From Synchiropus splendidus (lineage: Eukaryota; Chordata; Actinopteri; Syngnathiformes; Callionymidae), in the NCBI RefSeq assembly GCF_027744825.2, contig NC_071340.1, forward strand, positions 1,061,501 to 1,125,500: a DNA stretch of 64,000 nt, given 5' to 3'. Under the pieces are notes generated by a model. The model was not told the DNA's origin. It did not search any database and was given only the letters and a program-made list of their open reading frames with translations. Every line of letters starts with the position of its first letter. Positions within the stretch are counted from its first letter, which is position 1. This document shows, in pieces, positions 41,773 through 51,153 of the stretch. Position numbers and translations under genes: made by a program.

Positions 41773-41909
41773 GGTTCTCGTGTCTCTCCCTGTGTTCGGC
41801 TTCTGCGGTTCTCGTGTCTCTCCCTGTGTTCGGCTTCTGCGGTTCTCGTGTCTCTCCCTGTGTTCGGCTTCTGCGGTTCTTGTGTCTCTCTCCCTGTGTT
41901 CGGCTTTTA
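41773..41909 (+). repeat. 34-bp tandem repeat inside the 5' LTR
   Basis: Units start at 41773, 41807, 41841 and 41875 with GGTTCTCG (GGTTCTTG in the last, which also carries an extra CT). The 3' LTR has only the first and last of these. The middle units are therefore a local expansion in the 5' LTR or a loss from the 3' LTR. Confidence 0.9.
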
Positions 41910-42171
41910 CTTCTGTGCTCTTGCTAGTTCTTTTGTTACATTGTTTAACCCTGCTGTCCTGAGTTAGTGTTTTTTGGTTTCTTGCTGTTTGCCGCGTGTT
42001 TCTTGGTTTTCTTTTGTAGTTTATTCTCGGTTTTCATTTGTGATTTAAGTTCATTTAACTCCCGGTTCGGTGACGCTTTCTGTTAGTTTCATTACTGTTT
42101 TTACACTTTGCGTTTGCTCTGTTTCTTCCCGGTTCGGTGACGCTTTCTGTTCTATTTTAGTTTGTTTAATT

Positions 42172-42177
42172 ATTAAA
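42172..42177 (+). promoter_or_regulatory. Possible polyadenylation signal ATTAAA (5' LTR copy)
   Basis: ATTAAA is a common variant of the vertebrate polyadenylation signal. The functional copy would be the one in the 3' LTR at 45222-45227. It lies in an AT-rich stretch that also contains TTTATAA (42183-42189), so the same segment could alternatively be a TATA box, which would move the transcription start and argue against the self-priming model. Confidence 0.35.
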
Positions 42178-42288
42178 TATTATTTATAACTCCGTCCTGC
42201 CTCCAGTGCCTTTCACCACTCGCACTTGGGTCTTGGTCACGTCCTCCTACGTGGCTTTAGCTCCCTCGTCCCTTTGACTCGTGACAGA

Positions 42289-42299
42289 AACGATCTGGC
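42289..42299 (+). promoter_or_regulatory. Primer-binding site, complementary to own LTR
   Basis: AACGATCTGGC lies two bases after the end of the 5' LTR, where the primer-binding site of an LTR retrotransposon belongs. It does not begin with TGG as a conventional tRNA-primed site does at the LTR edge. Instead it pairs perfectly over 11 nt with 41658-41668. The next outward bases on either side do not pair. Confidence 0.65.
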
Positions 42300-42306
42300 C
42301 ATAATT

Positions 42307-44979
42307 ATGGACCCAGCAGTGGTGAAAGGCTGGCAGGAGGAATTAGACGCTCAGGCCACCAGTATAGGTAATATGGAGAGGATGACTCTGTCCATTTTTG
42401 AGGTGTTGGACTCAATAGCTCAATCAGTCACGCGGCTTTCCTCCCGCTCTGCTATGTCCGGTGTTCCACTTGCTTCTTCTGCTCTTCCGTCGGAGCCAAT
42501 TCTGTCTGTTCCCGTCCGTGATTTTTTTTTTCGTGACTCTTGTGTTTCCCCGTCTTCGCCTCCCGTGGTCTCCGGCGCTGCTCTCAAGCCGCCGCCTCCC
42601 GTGGTCTCCGGCGCTGCTCTCAAGCCGCCGCCTCCCGTGGTCTCCGGCACTGCTCTCAAGCCGCCGCCTCCCGTGGTCTCCGGCGCTGCTCTCAAGCCGC
42701 CGCCTCCCATGGTCTCCGGCGCTGCTCTCCAGCCAGCGGCTCTCCAGCCGCCGCCTCCCGTGGTCTCCGGCGCAGCTCTCAAGCCGGCCCTTCCCGTGGT
42801 CTCCGGCGCAGCTCTCAAGCCGGCCCTTCCCGTGGTCTCGGGCGCAGCTCTCAAGCCGGCGCCTCCCGTGGTCTCCGCCGCAGCTCTCAAGCCGGCGCCT
42901 CCCGTGGTCTCCGCCGCAGCTCTCAAGCCGGCGCCTCCCGTGGTCTCCGCCGCAGCTCTCAAGCCGGCGCCTCCCGTGGTCCCCGGCGCTGCTCTCAAGC
43001 CGGCGTCTCCCGTGGTCTCCGGCGCGGCCCTCCAGCCAGCGGCTCTCCAGCTGGCGCCTCCCCAGCCGGCGCCTCCCGTGTCTTCCGGCGCGGCTCTCCA
43101 GCCGGCGCCTCCCGTGTCTTCCGGCGCGGCTCTCCAGCCGGCGCCTCCCATGGTCTCTGGCGCAGCTCCCCAGCCGGCGCCTTCCCTGGTCTCCGGTGCG
43201 GCTCTCCAGCCGGCGCCTTCCCTGGTCTCCGGTGCGGCTCTCCAGCCGGCGCCTTCCCTGGTCTCTGGCGCGGCTCTCCAGCCGGCGCCTCCCCTGTTTT
43301 CCGGCGCGGCTCTCCAGCCGGCGCCTCCCCTGTTTTCCGGCGCGGCTCTCCAACCGGCGCCTCCCCTGTTTTCCGGCGCGGCTCTCCAGCCGGCGCCTCC
43401 CCTGTTTTCCGGCGCGGCTCTCCAGCCGGCGCCTCCCCTGGTCTCCGGCGCGGCTCTCCAGCCGGCGCCTTCCCTGGTCTCCGGCGCGGCTCTCCAGCCG
43501 GCGCCTCCCCTGTTCTCCGGCGCAGCTCTCCAGCCGGCGCCTCCCCTGGTCAGGCCGCTGCCTCCCAAAAACTCCGGCGCGGTTCCCAAGCCGTCGCCTC
43601 CCGAACCTTCCTGCGCGGCTCCCAGGCCGCCGTCTCCCGATCCTTCCTGTGCGGCTCCCGGGCCGTCTCCTCCCGAGGGCCCCTACGCGGCTCCCGGGCC
43701 GTCTCCTCCCGAGGGCCCCTACGCGGCTCCCGGGCCGTCTCCTCCCGATGGCCCCTACGCGGCTCCCAAGCCGCCGCCGCGGCCTCCCGACGTCTCCAGC
43801 GTGGCTCACACGCCGCCGCCGCCGCGGCCTCCCGACGTCTCCAGCGTGGCTCACAAGCCGCCGCCGCCGCCGCGGCCTCCCGACGTCTCCAGCGTGGCTC
43901 ACAAGCCGCCGCCGCGGCCTCCCGACGTCTCCAGCGTGGCTCACAAGCCGCCGCCGCCGTGGCCTCCCGACGTCTCCAGCGTGGCTCCCAAGTCGCCGCC
44001 GCCGTGGCCTCCCGACGTCTCCAGCGTGGCTCCCAAGTCGCCGCCGCCGTGGCCTCCCGACGTCTCCAGCGCGGCTCCCAAGCCGCCGCCGCCGTGGCCT
44101 CCCGACGTCTCCAGCGCGGCTCCCAAGCCGCCGCCGCCGCCTCCCGACGTCTCCAGCGTGGCTCCCAAGCAGCCGCCGCCGCCTCCCGACGTCTTCAGCG
44201 TGGCTCCCAAGCAGCCGCCGCCGCCTCCCGACGTCTTCAGCGTGGCTCCCAAGCAGCCGCCGCCGCCTCCCGACGTCTTCAGCGTGGCTCCCAAGCAGCC
44301 GCCGCCGCCTCCCGACGTCTTCAGCGTGGCTCCCAAGCCGCCGCCGCCTCCCGACGTCTTCAGCGTGGCTCCCAAGCCGCCGCCGCGGCCTCCCCACGTC
44401 TTCAGCGTGGCTCCCAAGCCGCCGCCGCGGCCTCCCGAAGACCCCAGCCGCAACTTCCCACCCGCCACCTCTCCAGTACCCCAGCTTGTCTTCCGGGTCG
44501 CTGCAGCCCGGCTCTTCCAGTCGCTCCAATGGGCCTCCTCCTCCCCTCGTCTACGACGACCGTCCATCCAGGACTGGTGGAACACCAAGAGGTGTTCTTT
44601 AAGGGGGGGGTACTGTCATGGCTCCGCTTCCAGGCTCCTAGTCCTGGTTTTGCTTCTCTCCCTCTGTTTCCTTTGGCACACGGCTGGAGCCGATTACCCC
44701 CTGATTACGGTCTTCAAGAACACCTGGGCTCCAGCAACGTGTGCCAGATCGTTGTGTCTTTGTTTCCTGCCACTTCTCCTAGTCCCTGTGTGTTTCCACG
44801 TTCCCTATGGTGATTCCTGTGATTTTGGACTCCTCTCGATCCCCTGTGGTAACTCCCGGTTCTCGTGTCTCTCCCTGTGTTCGGCTTCTGCGGTTCTTGT
44901 GTCTCTCTCCCTGTGTTCGGCTTTTACTTCTGTGCTCTTGCTAGTTCTTTTGTTACATTGTTTAACCCTGCTGTCCTGA
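42307..44979 (+). CDS. Gag-like N-terminus fused to Pro/Ala-rich repeat protein
   Basis: I chose ATG 42307 (MDPAVVKGW...) because it is the first start after the primer-binding site and resembles the MDP start of Sushi-type gag proteins. The frame is also open upstream into the LTR to 42226. Residues 1 to about 86 form a short non-repetitive head with a likely helical stretch (about 9-45). Residues from 87 are three repeat arrays: 26 units of a 12-residue SGAALxP motif, 6 units of another 12-residue motif, and 15 units of a 13-16-residue DVxSVAPK-poly-Pro motif. A tail follows that reads through the polypurine tract into the 3' LTR, where it is hydrophobic and Cys-rich before the stop at 44979. 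No capsid major-homology region, CCHC knuckle or pol domain is visible. The other two forward frames are also open across the repeats, so coding of this exact product is uncertain. It may bind element RNA or be non-functional. Confidence 0.5.
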   Translation: MDPAVVKGWQEELDAQATSIGNMERMTLSIFEVLDSIAQSVTRLSSRSAMSGVPLASSALPSEPILSVPVRDFFFRDSCVSPSSPPVVSGAALKPPPPVVSGAALKPPPPVVSGTALKPPPPVVSGAALKPPPPMVSGAALQPAALQPPPPVVSGAALKPALPVVSGAALKPALPVVSGAALKPAPPVVSAAALKPAPPVVSAAALKPAPPVVSAAALKPAPPVVPGAALKPASPVVSGAALQPAALQLAPPQPAPPVSSGAALQPAPPVSSGAALQPAPPMVSGAAPQPAPSLVSGAALQPAPSLVSGAALQPAPSLVSGAALQPAPPLFSGAALQPAPPLFSGAALQPAPPLFSGAALQPAPPLFSGAALQPAPPLVSGAALQPAPSLVSGAALQPAPPLFSGAALQPAPPLVRPLPPKNSGAVPKPSPPEPSCAAPRPPSPDPSCAAPGPSPPEGPYAAPGPSPPEGPYAAPGPSPPDGPYAAPKPPPRPPDVSSVAHTPPPPRPPDVSSVAHKPPPPPRPPDVSSVAHKPPPRPPDVSSVAHKPPPPWPPDVSSVAPKSPPPWPPDVSSVAPKSPPPWPPDVSSAAPKPPPPWPPDVSSAAPKPPPPPPDVSSVAPKQPPPPPDVFSVAPKQPPPPPDVFSVAPKQPPPPPDVFSVAPKQPPPPPDVFSVAPKPPPPPDVFSVAPKPPPRPPHVFSVAPKPPPRPPEDPSRNFPPATSPVPQLVFRVAAARLFQSLQWASSSPRLRRPSIQDWWNTKRCSLRGGYCHGSASRLLVLVLLLSLCFLWHTAGADYPLITVFKNTWAPATCARSLCLCFLPLLLVPVCFHVPYGDSCDFGLLSIPCGNSRFSCLSLCSASAVLVSLSLCSAFTSVLLLVLLLHCLTLLS
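42565..43545 (+). repeat. 36-bp coding minisatellite (array A)
   Basis: 26 units of 36 bp encode a 12-residue repeat that drifts from VVSGAALKPPPP to LFSGAALQPAPP along the array. Units 5 and 13 carry in-frame additions of 15 and 30 bp. Every length change is a multiple of three. The unit is rich in C, and the neighbouring units are often identical, which indicates local expansion. Confidence 0.9.
43573..43788 (+). repeat. 36-bp coding minisatellite (array B)
   Basis: Six units of 36 bp encode motifs from SGAVPKPSPPEP through SCAAPGPSPPEG to PYAAPKPPPRPP. The unit is related to array A in its AAP core but is clearly a separate expansion, and its last unit leads directly into array C. Confidence 0.85.
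43789..44436 (+). repeat. 39-48-bp coding minisatellite (array C)
   Basis: Fifteen units encode DVSSVAHK or DVFSVAPK followed by five to seven mostly Pro residues. Unit lengths vary by whole CCG or CGG codons (13-16 residues), so the variation comes from trinucleotide slippage inside a larger repeat. Confidence 0.88.
44601..44610 (+). promoter_or_regulatory. Polypurine tract for plus-strand priming
   Basis: AAGGGGGGGG lies three bases before the 3' LTR, where the RNase H-resistant plus-strand primer of LTR retrotransposons sits. A TAA stop in a second reading frame (44600-44602) overlaps its start. Confidence 0.85.
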
Positions 44980-45336
44980 GTTAGTGTTTTTTGGTTTCTT
45001 GCTGTTTGCCGCGTGTTTCTTGGTTTTCTTTTGTAGTTTATTCTCGGTTTTCATTTGTGATTTAAGTTCATTTAACTCCCGGTTCGGTGACGCTTTCTGT
45101 TTTGACTTTTTACAAATTTTTGTGCACTTCTGTTAGTTTCATTACTGTTTTTACACTTTGCGTTTGCTCTGTTTCTTCCCGGTTCGGTGACGCTTTCTGT
45201 TCTATTTTAGTTTGTTTAATTATTAAATATTATTTATAACTCCGTCCTGCCTCCAGTGCCTTTCACCACTCGCACTTGGGTCTTGGTCACGTCCTCCTAC
45301 GTGGCTTTAGCTCCCTCGTCCCTTTGACTCGTGACA
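44614..45336 (+). repeat. 3' long terminal repeat (723 bp)
   Basis: This is the counterpart of 41529-42286, offset by 3085 bp at its start. It has two units of the 34-bp tandem (from 44858 and 44892) instead of four, and keeps a 33-bp piece (45101-45133) that is missing from the 5' LTR. Elsewhere the two copies read the same. Confidence 0.95.
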
Positions 45337-45341
45337 CCACT
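45337..45341 (+). repeat. Target-site duplication, right copy (CCACT)
   Basis: This matches 41524-41528 and is followed at once by ATAGCAG, the normal continuation of the satellite monomer. Confidence 0.95.
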
Positions 45342-48333
45342 ATAGCAGAAAGGGTCTTTCTAGTAGTTGCACATCAAATCTAAGCTGTCTGAAGTGTTTT
45401 TCAAAAGTTATCAACACTTTTATGTTTGGCGTTCCGAAATCCACCTTATCTCAGGCTGAAAAGCGTTTTTGTGCATTGTGCCATAACTTTTCAGGAAAGC
45501 TTCAGAACATGAAATTTTAACGTCCCACTATAGCAGAAAGGGTCTTTCTAGTAGGTGCACATCAAATCTAAGCTGTCTGAAGTGTTTTTCGAAAGTTATC
45601 AACACTTATGTTTGGCGTTCCGAAACCCACCTTATCTCAGGCTGAAAAGCGTTTTTGTGCATTGTGCCATAACTTTTCAGGGAAGCTTCAGAACATGAAA
45701 TTTTAACCTCCCACTATAGCAGAAAGGGTCTTTCTAGTAGTTGCACATCAAATCTAAGCTGTCTGAAGTGTTTTTCTAAAGTTATCAACACTTTTATGTT
45801 TGGCGTTCCGAAACCCACCTTATCTCGGGCTGAAAAGCGTTTTTGTGCATTGTGCCATAACTTTTCAGGAAAGCTTCAGAACATGAAATTTTAACCTCCC
45901 ACTATAGCAGAAAGGGTCTTTCTAGTAGGTGCACATCAAATCTAAGCTCTCTGAAGTGTTTTTCGAAAGTTATCAACACTTTTATGTTTGGCGTTCCGAA
46001 ACCCACCTTATCTCAGGCTGAAAAGCGTTTTTGTGCATTGTGCCATAACTTTTCAGGGAAGCTTCAGAACATGAAATTTTAACCTCCCACTATAGCAGAA
46101 AGGGTCTTTCTAGTAGTTGCACATCAAATCTAAACTGTCTGAAGTGTTTTTCCAAAGTTATTAACACTTTTATGTTTGGCGTTCCGAAACCCACCTTATC
46201 TCAGGCTGAAAAACGTTTTTGTGCATTGTGCCATAACTTTTCAGGGAAGCTTCAGAACATGAAATTTTAACCTCCCACTATAGCAGAAAGGGTCTTTCTA
46301 GTAGTTGCACATCAAATCTAAACTGTCTGAAGTGTTTTTCCAAAGTTATCAACACTTTTATGTTTGGCGTTCCGAAACCCACCTTATCTCAGGCTGAAAA
46401 GCGTTTTTGTGCATTGTGCCATAACTTTTCAGGGAAGCTTCAGAACATGAAATTTTAACCTCCCACTATAGCAGAAAGGGTCTTTCTAGTAGTTGCACAT
46501 CAAATCTAAACTGTCTGAAGTGTTTTTCCAAAGTTATCAACACTTTTATGTTTGGCGTTCCGAAACCCACCTTATCTCAGGCTGAAAAGCGTTTTTGTGC
46601 ATTGTGCCATAACTTTTCAGGGAAGCTTCAGAACATGAAATTTTAACCTGCCACTATAGCAGAAAGGGTCTTTCTAGTAGTTGCACATCAAATCTAAGCT
46701 GTCTGAAGTGTTTTTCAAAAGTTATCAACACTTTTATGTTTGGCGTTCCGAAACCCACCTTATCTCAGGCTGAAAAGCGTTTTTGTGCATTGTGCCATAA
46801 CTTTTCAGGAAAGCTTCAGAACATGAAATTTTAACCTCCCACTATAGCAGAAAGGGTCTTTCTAGTAGTTGCACATCAAATCTAAACTGTCTGAAGTGTT
46901 TTTCCAAAGTTATCAACACTTTTATGTTTGGCGTTCCGAAACCCACCTTATCTCAGGCTGAAAAGCGTTTTTACGCATTGTGCCATAACTTTTCAGGGAA
47001 GCTTCAGAACATGAAATTTTAACCTCCCACTATAGCAGAAAGGGTCTTTCTAGTAGGTGCACATCAAATCTAAGCTCTCTGAAGTGTTTTTCGAAAGTTA
47101 TCAACACTTTTATGTTTGGCGTTCCGAAACCCACCTTATCTCAGGCTGAAAAGCGTTTTTGTGCATTGTGCCATAACTTTTCAGGAAAGCTTCAGAACAT
47201 GAAATTTTAACCTCCCACTATAGCAGAAAGGGTCTTTCTAGTAGTTGCACATCAAATCTAAACTGTCTGAAGTGTTTTTCCAAAGTTATCAACACTTTTA
47301 TGTTTGGCGTTCCGAAACCCACCTTATCTCAGGCTGAAAAGCGTTTTTACGCATTGTGCCATAACTTTTCAGGGAAGCTTCAGAACATGAAATTTTAACC
47401 TCCCACTATAGCAGAAAGGGTCTTTCTAGTAGGTGCACATCAAATCTAAGCTCTCTGAAGTGTTTTTCGAAAGTTATCAACACTTTTATGTTTGGCGTTC
47501 CGAAACCCACCTTATCTCAGGCTGAAAAGCGTTTTTGTGCATTGTGCCATAACTTTTCAGGAAAGCTTCAGAACATGAAATTTTAACCTCCCACTATAGC
47601 AGAAAGTGTCTTTCTAGTAGTTGCACATCAAATCTAAGCTGTCTGAAGTGTTTTTCTAAAGTTATCAACACTTTTATGTTTGGCGTTCCGAAACCCACCT
47701 TATCTCAGGCTGAAAAGCGTTTTTGTGCATTGTGCCATAACTTTTCAGGAAAGCTTCAGAACATGAAATTTTAACCTCCCACTATAGCAGAAAGGTTCTT
47801 TCTAGTAGTTGCACATCAAATCTAAACTGTCTGAAGTGTTTTTCCAAAGTTATCAACACTTTTATGTTTGGCGTTCCGAAACCCACCTTATCTCAGGCTG
47901 AAAAGCGTTTTTACGCATTGTGCCATAACTTTTCAGGGAAGCTTCAGAACATGAAATTTTAACCTCCCACTATAGCAGAAAGGGTCTTTCTAGTAGGTGC
48001 ACATCAAATCTAAGCTCTCTGAAGTGTTTTTCGAAAGTTATCAACACTTTTATGTTTGGCGTTCCGAAACCCACCTTATCTCAGGCTGAAAAGCGTTTTT
48101 GTGCATTGTGCCATAACTTTTCAGGGAAGCTTCAGAACATGAAATTTTAACCTCCCACTATAGCAGAAAGGGTCTTTCTAGTAGTTGCACTTCAAATCTA
48201 AACTGTCTGAAGTGTTTTTCCAAAGTTATTAACACTTTTATGTTTGGCGTTCCGAAACCCACCTTATCTCAGGCTGAAAAGCGTTTTTGTGCATTGTGCC
48301 ATAACTTTTCAGGGAAGCTTCAGAACATGAAAT

Positions 48334-51153
48334 TTTAACCTCCCACTATAGCAGAAAGGGTCTTTCTAGTAGTTGCACATCAAATCTAAGCTGTCTGAAG
48401 TGTTTTTCAAAAGTTATCAACACTTTTATGTTTGGCGTTCCGAAACCCACCTTATCTCAGGCTGAAAAGCGTTTTTGTGCATTGTGCAATAACTTTTCAG
48501 GAAAGCTTCAGAACATGAAATTTTAACCTCCCACTATAGCAGAAAGGGTCTTTCTAGTAGGTGCACATCAAATCTAAGCTGTCTGAAGTGTTTTTCGAAA
48601 GTTATCAACACTTTTATGTTTGGCGTTCCGAAACCCACCTTATCTCAGGCTGAAAAGCGTTTTTGTGCATTGTGCCATAACTTTTCAGGGAAGCTTCAGA
48701 ACATGAAATTTTAACCTCCCACTATAGCAGAAAGGGTGTTTCTAGTAGTTGCACATCAAATCTAAGCTGTCTGAAGTGTTTTTCTAAAGTTATCAACACT
48801 TTTATGTTTGGCGTTCCGAAACCCACCTTATCTCAGGCTGAAAAGCGTTTTTGTGCATTGTGCCATAACTTTTCAGGAAAGCTTCAGAACATGAAATTTT
48901 AACCTCCCACTATAGCAGAAAGGGTCTTTCTAGTAGTTGCACATCAAATCTAAACTGTCTGAAGTGTTTTTCCAAAGTTATCAACACTTTTATGTTTGGC
49001 GTTCCGAAACCCACCTTATCTCAGGCTGAAAAGCGTTTTTACGCATTGTGCCATAACTTTTCAGGGAAGCTTCAGAACATGAAATTTTAACCTCCCGCTA
49101 TAGCAGAAAGGGTCTTTCTAGTAGGTGCACATCAAATCTAAGCTCTCTGAAGTGTTTTTCGAAAGTTATCAACACTTTTATGTTTGGCGTTCCGAAACCC
49201 ACCTTATCTCAGGCTGAAAAGCGTTTTTGTGCATTGTGCCATAACTTTTCAGGAAAGCTTCAGAACATGAAATTTTAACCTCCCACAATAGCAGAAAGGG
49301 TCTTTCTAGTAGTTGCACATCAAATCTAAACTGTCTGAAGTGTTTTTCCAAAGTTATCAACACTTTTATGTTTGGCGTTCCGAAACCCACCTTATCTCAG
49401 GCTGAAAAGCGTTTTTACGCATTGTGCCATAACTTTTCAGGGAAGCTTCAGAACATGAAATTTTAACCTCCCACTATAGCAGAAAGGGTCTTTCTAGTAG
49501 GTGCACATCAAATCTAAGCTCTCTGAAGTGTTTTTCGAAAGTTATCAACACTTTTATGTTTGGCGTTCCGAAACCCACCTTATCTCAGGCTGAAAAGCGT
49601 TTTTGTGCATTGTGCCATAACTTTTCAGGAAAGCTTCAGAACATGAAATTTTAACCTCCCACTATAGCAGAAAGGGTCTTTCTAGTAGTTGCACATCAAA
49701 TCTAAACTGTCTGAAGTGTTTTTCCAAAGTTATCAACACTTTTATGTTTGGCGTTCCGAAACCCACCTTATCTCAGGCTGAAAAGCGTTTTTACGCATTG
49801 TGCCATAACTTTTCAGGGAAGCTTCAGAACATGAAATTTTAACCTCCCACTATAGCAGAAAGGGTCTTTCTAGTAGGTGCACATCAAATCTAAGCTCTCT
49901 GAAGTGTTTTTCGAAAGTTATCAACACTTTTATGTTTGGCGTTCCGAAACCCACCTTATCTCAGGCTGAAAAGCGTTTTTGTGCATTGTGCCATAACTTT
50001 TCAGGAAAGCTTCAGAACATGAAATTTTAACCTCCCACTATAGCAGAAAGTGTCTTTCTAGTAGTTGCACATCAAATCTAAGCTGTCTGAAGTGTTTTTC
50101 TAAAGTTATCAACACTTTTATGTTTGGCGTTCCGAAACCCACCTTATCTCAGGCTGAAAAGCGTTTTTGTGCATTGTGCCATAACTTTTCAGGAAAGCTT
50201 CAGAACATGAAATTTTAACCTCCCACTATAGCAGAAAGGTTCTTTCTAGTAGTTGCACATCAAATCTAAGCTGTCTGAAGTGTTTTTCAAAAGTTATCAA
50301 CACTTTTATGTTTGGCGTTCCGAAACCCACCTTATCTCAGGCTGAAAAGCGTTTTTGTGCATTGTGCAATAACTTTTCAGGAAAGCTTCAGAACATGAAA
50401 TTTTAACCTCCCACTATAGCAGAAAGGGTCTTTCTAGTAGGTGCACATCAAATCTAAGCTGTCTGAAGTGTTTTTCGAAAGTTATCAACACTTTTATGTT
50501 TGGCGTTCCGAAACCCACCTTATCTCAGGCTGAAAAGCGTTTTTGTGCATTGTGCCATAACTTTTCAGGGAAGCTTCAGAACATGAAATTTTAACCTCCC
50601 ACTATAGCAGAAAGGGTGTTTCTAGTAGTTGCACATCAAATCTAAGCTGTCTGAAGTGTTTTTCTAAAGTTATCAACACTTTTATGTTTGGCGTTCCGAA
50701 ACCCACCTTATCTCAGGCTGAAAAGCGTTTTTGTGCATTGTGCCATAACTTTTCAGGAAAGCTTCAGAACATGAAATTTTAACCTCCCACTATAGCAGAA
50801 AGGGTCTTTCTAGTAGTTGCACATCAAATCTAAACTGTCTGAAGTGTTTTTCCAAAGTTATCAACACTTTTATGTTTGGCGTTCCGAAACCCACCTTATC
50901 TCAGGCTGAAAAGCGTTTTTACGCATTGTGCCATAACTTTTCAGGGAAGCTTCAGAACATGAAATTTTAACCTCCCGCTATAGCAGAAAGGGTCTTTCTA
51001 GTAGGTGCACATCAAATCTAAGCTCTCTGAAGTGTTTTTCGAAAGTTATCAACACTTTTATGTTTGGCGTTCCGAAACCCACCTTATCTCAGGCTGAAAA
51101 GCGTTTTTGTGCATTGTGCCATAACTTTTCAGGAAAGCTTCAGAACATGAAAT
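48334..51153. repeat. 5-monomer block repeated at 10-monomer spacing (1880 bp)
   Basis: Block 48334-49273 (gamma, beta-like, gamma', alpha, beta) is repeated at 50214-51153. Shared rare markers 1880 bp apart are TGCAATAAC (48481/50361 region), AGGGTGTTTC (48731/50611 region) and CCTCCCGCTATAG (49091/50971 region). A third, partial copy starts at 55102, where TGCAATAAC recurs near 55253. Stretches 45342-48333 and 51154-57733 are otherwise satellite monomers in mixed order. Confidence 0.75.

Larger units (their letters stand above)
41529..42286 (+). repeat. 5' long terminal repeat (758 bp)
   Basis: It begins TGTCATGG and ends CTCGTGACA. Comparison with the 3' LTR shows no substitution that I can find, but two length differences. 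It has two extra copies of a 34-bp tandem unit (four units at about 41773-41909), and it lacks 33 bp at the 42083/42084 junction, where TTCTGT would flank the missing piece. It also holds a 25-bp direct repeat, TCCCGGTTCGG..., at 42060-42084 and 42127-42151. If transcription starts at the self-primer (41658), U3 is only 129 bp. Confidence 0.95.
41529..45336 (+). mobile_element. Non-autonomous LTR retrotransposon, Ty3/Gypsy Tf1/Sushi-like
   Basis: The 3808-bp element begins TGTCA and ends TGACA, has a 758-bp 5' LTR and a 723-bp 3' LTR, a self-priming-type primer site after the 5' LTR, a polypurine tract before the 3' LTR and a 5-bp target duplication. The 2327-bp internal region encodes a gag-like start and long Pro/Ala repeats only. 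No frame shows the D/H-x-G protease, YxDD reverse transcriptase, RNase H or zinc-finger/DDE integrase motifs, and the space is too small for them. It must therefore depend on enzymes made elsewhere. Base composition is sharply GC-rich in the internal region, unlike the satellite around it. Assignment to the Tf1/Sushi group rests on primer-site architecture, the MDP start of the ORF and general resemblance. A different Gypsy lineage is possible. Confidence 0.9.

Noticed and set aside
41565..41967. Short open frames in the 5' LTR
   Set aside because: They overlap one another in different frames, are rich in Ser/Cys/Leu because of the CT-rich 34-bp repeats, and match no known domain.
42297..42309. 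Conventional tRNA primer site starting at TGG (42296-42298)
   Set aside because: It begins ten bases inside the element, and the following bases CCATAATTATGG do not resemble a tRNA 3' end that I recognise; the self-complementary 11-mer fits better.
42420..44588. Long minus-strand and alternative-frame open frames across the retroelement interior
   Set aside because: They are by-products of GC-rich repeats whose unit lengths are multiples of three, leaving several frames free of stops. The minus-strand frames are antisense to the element.
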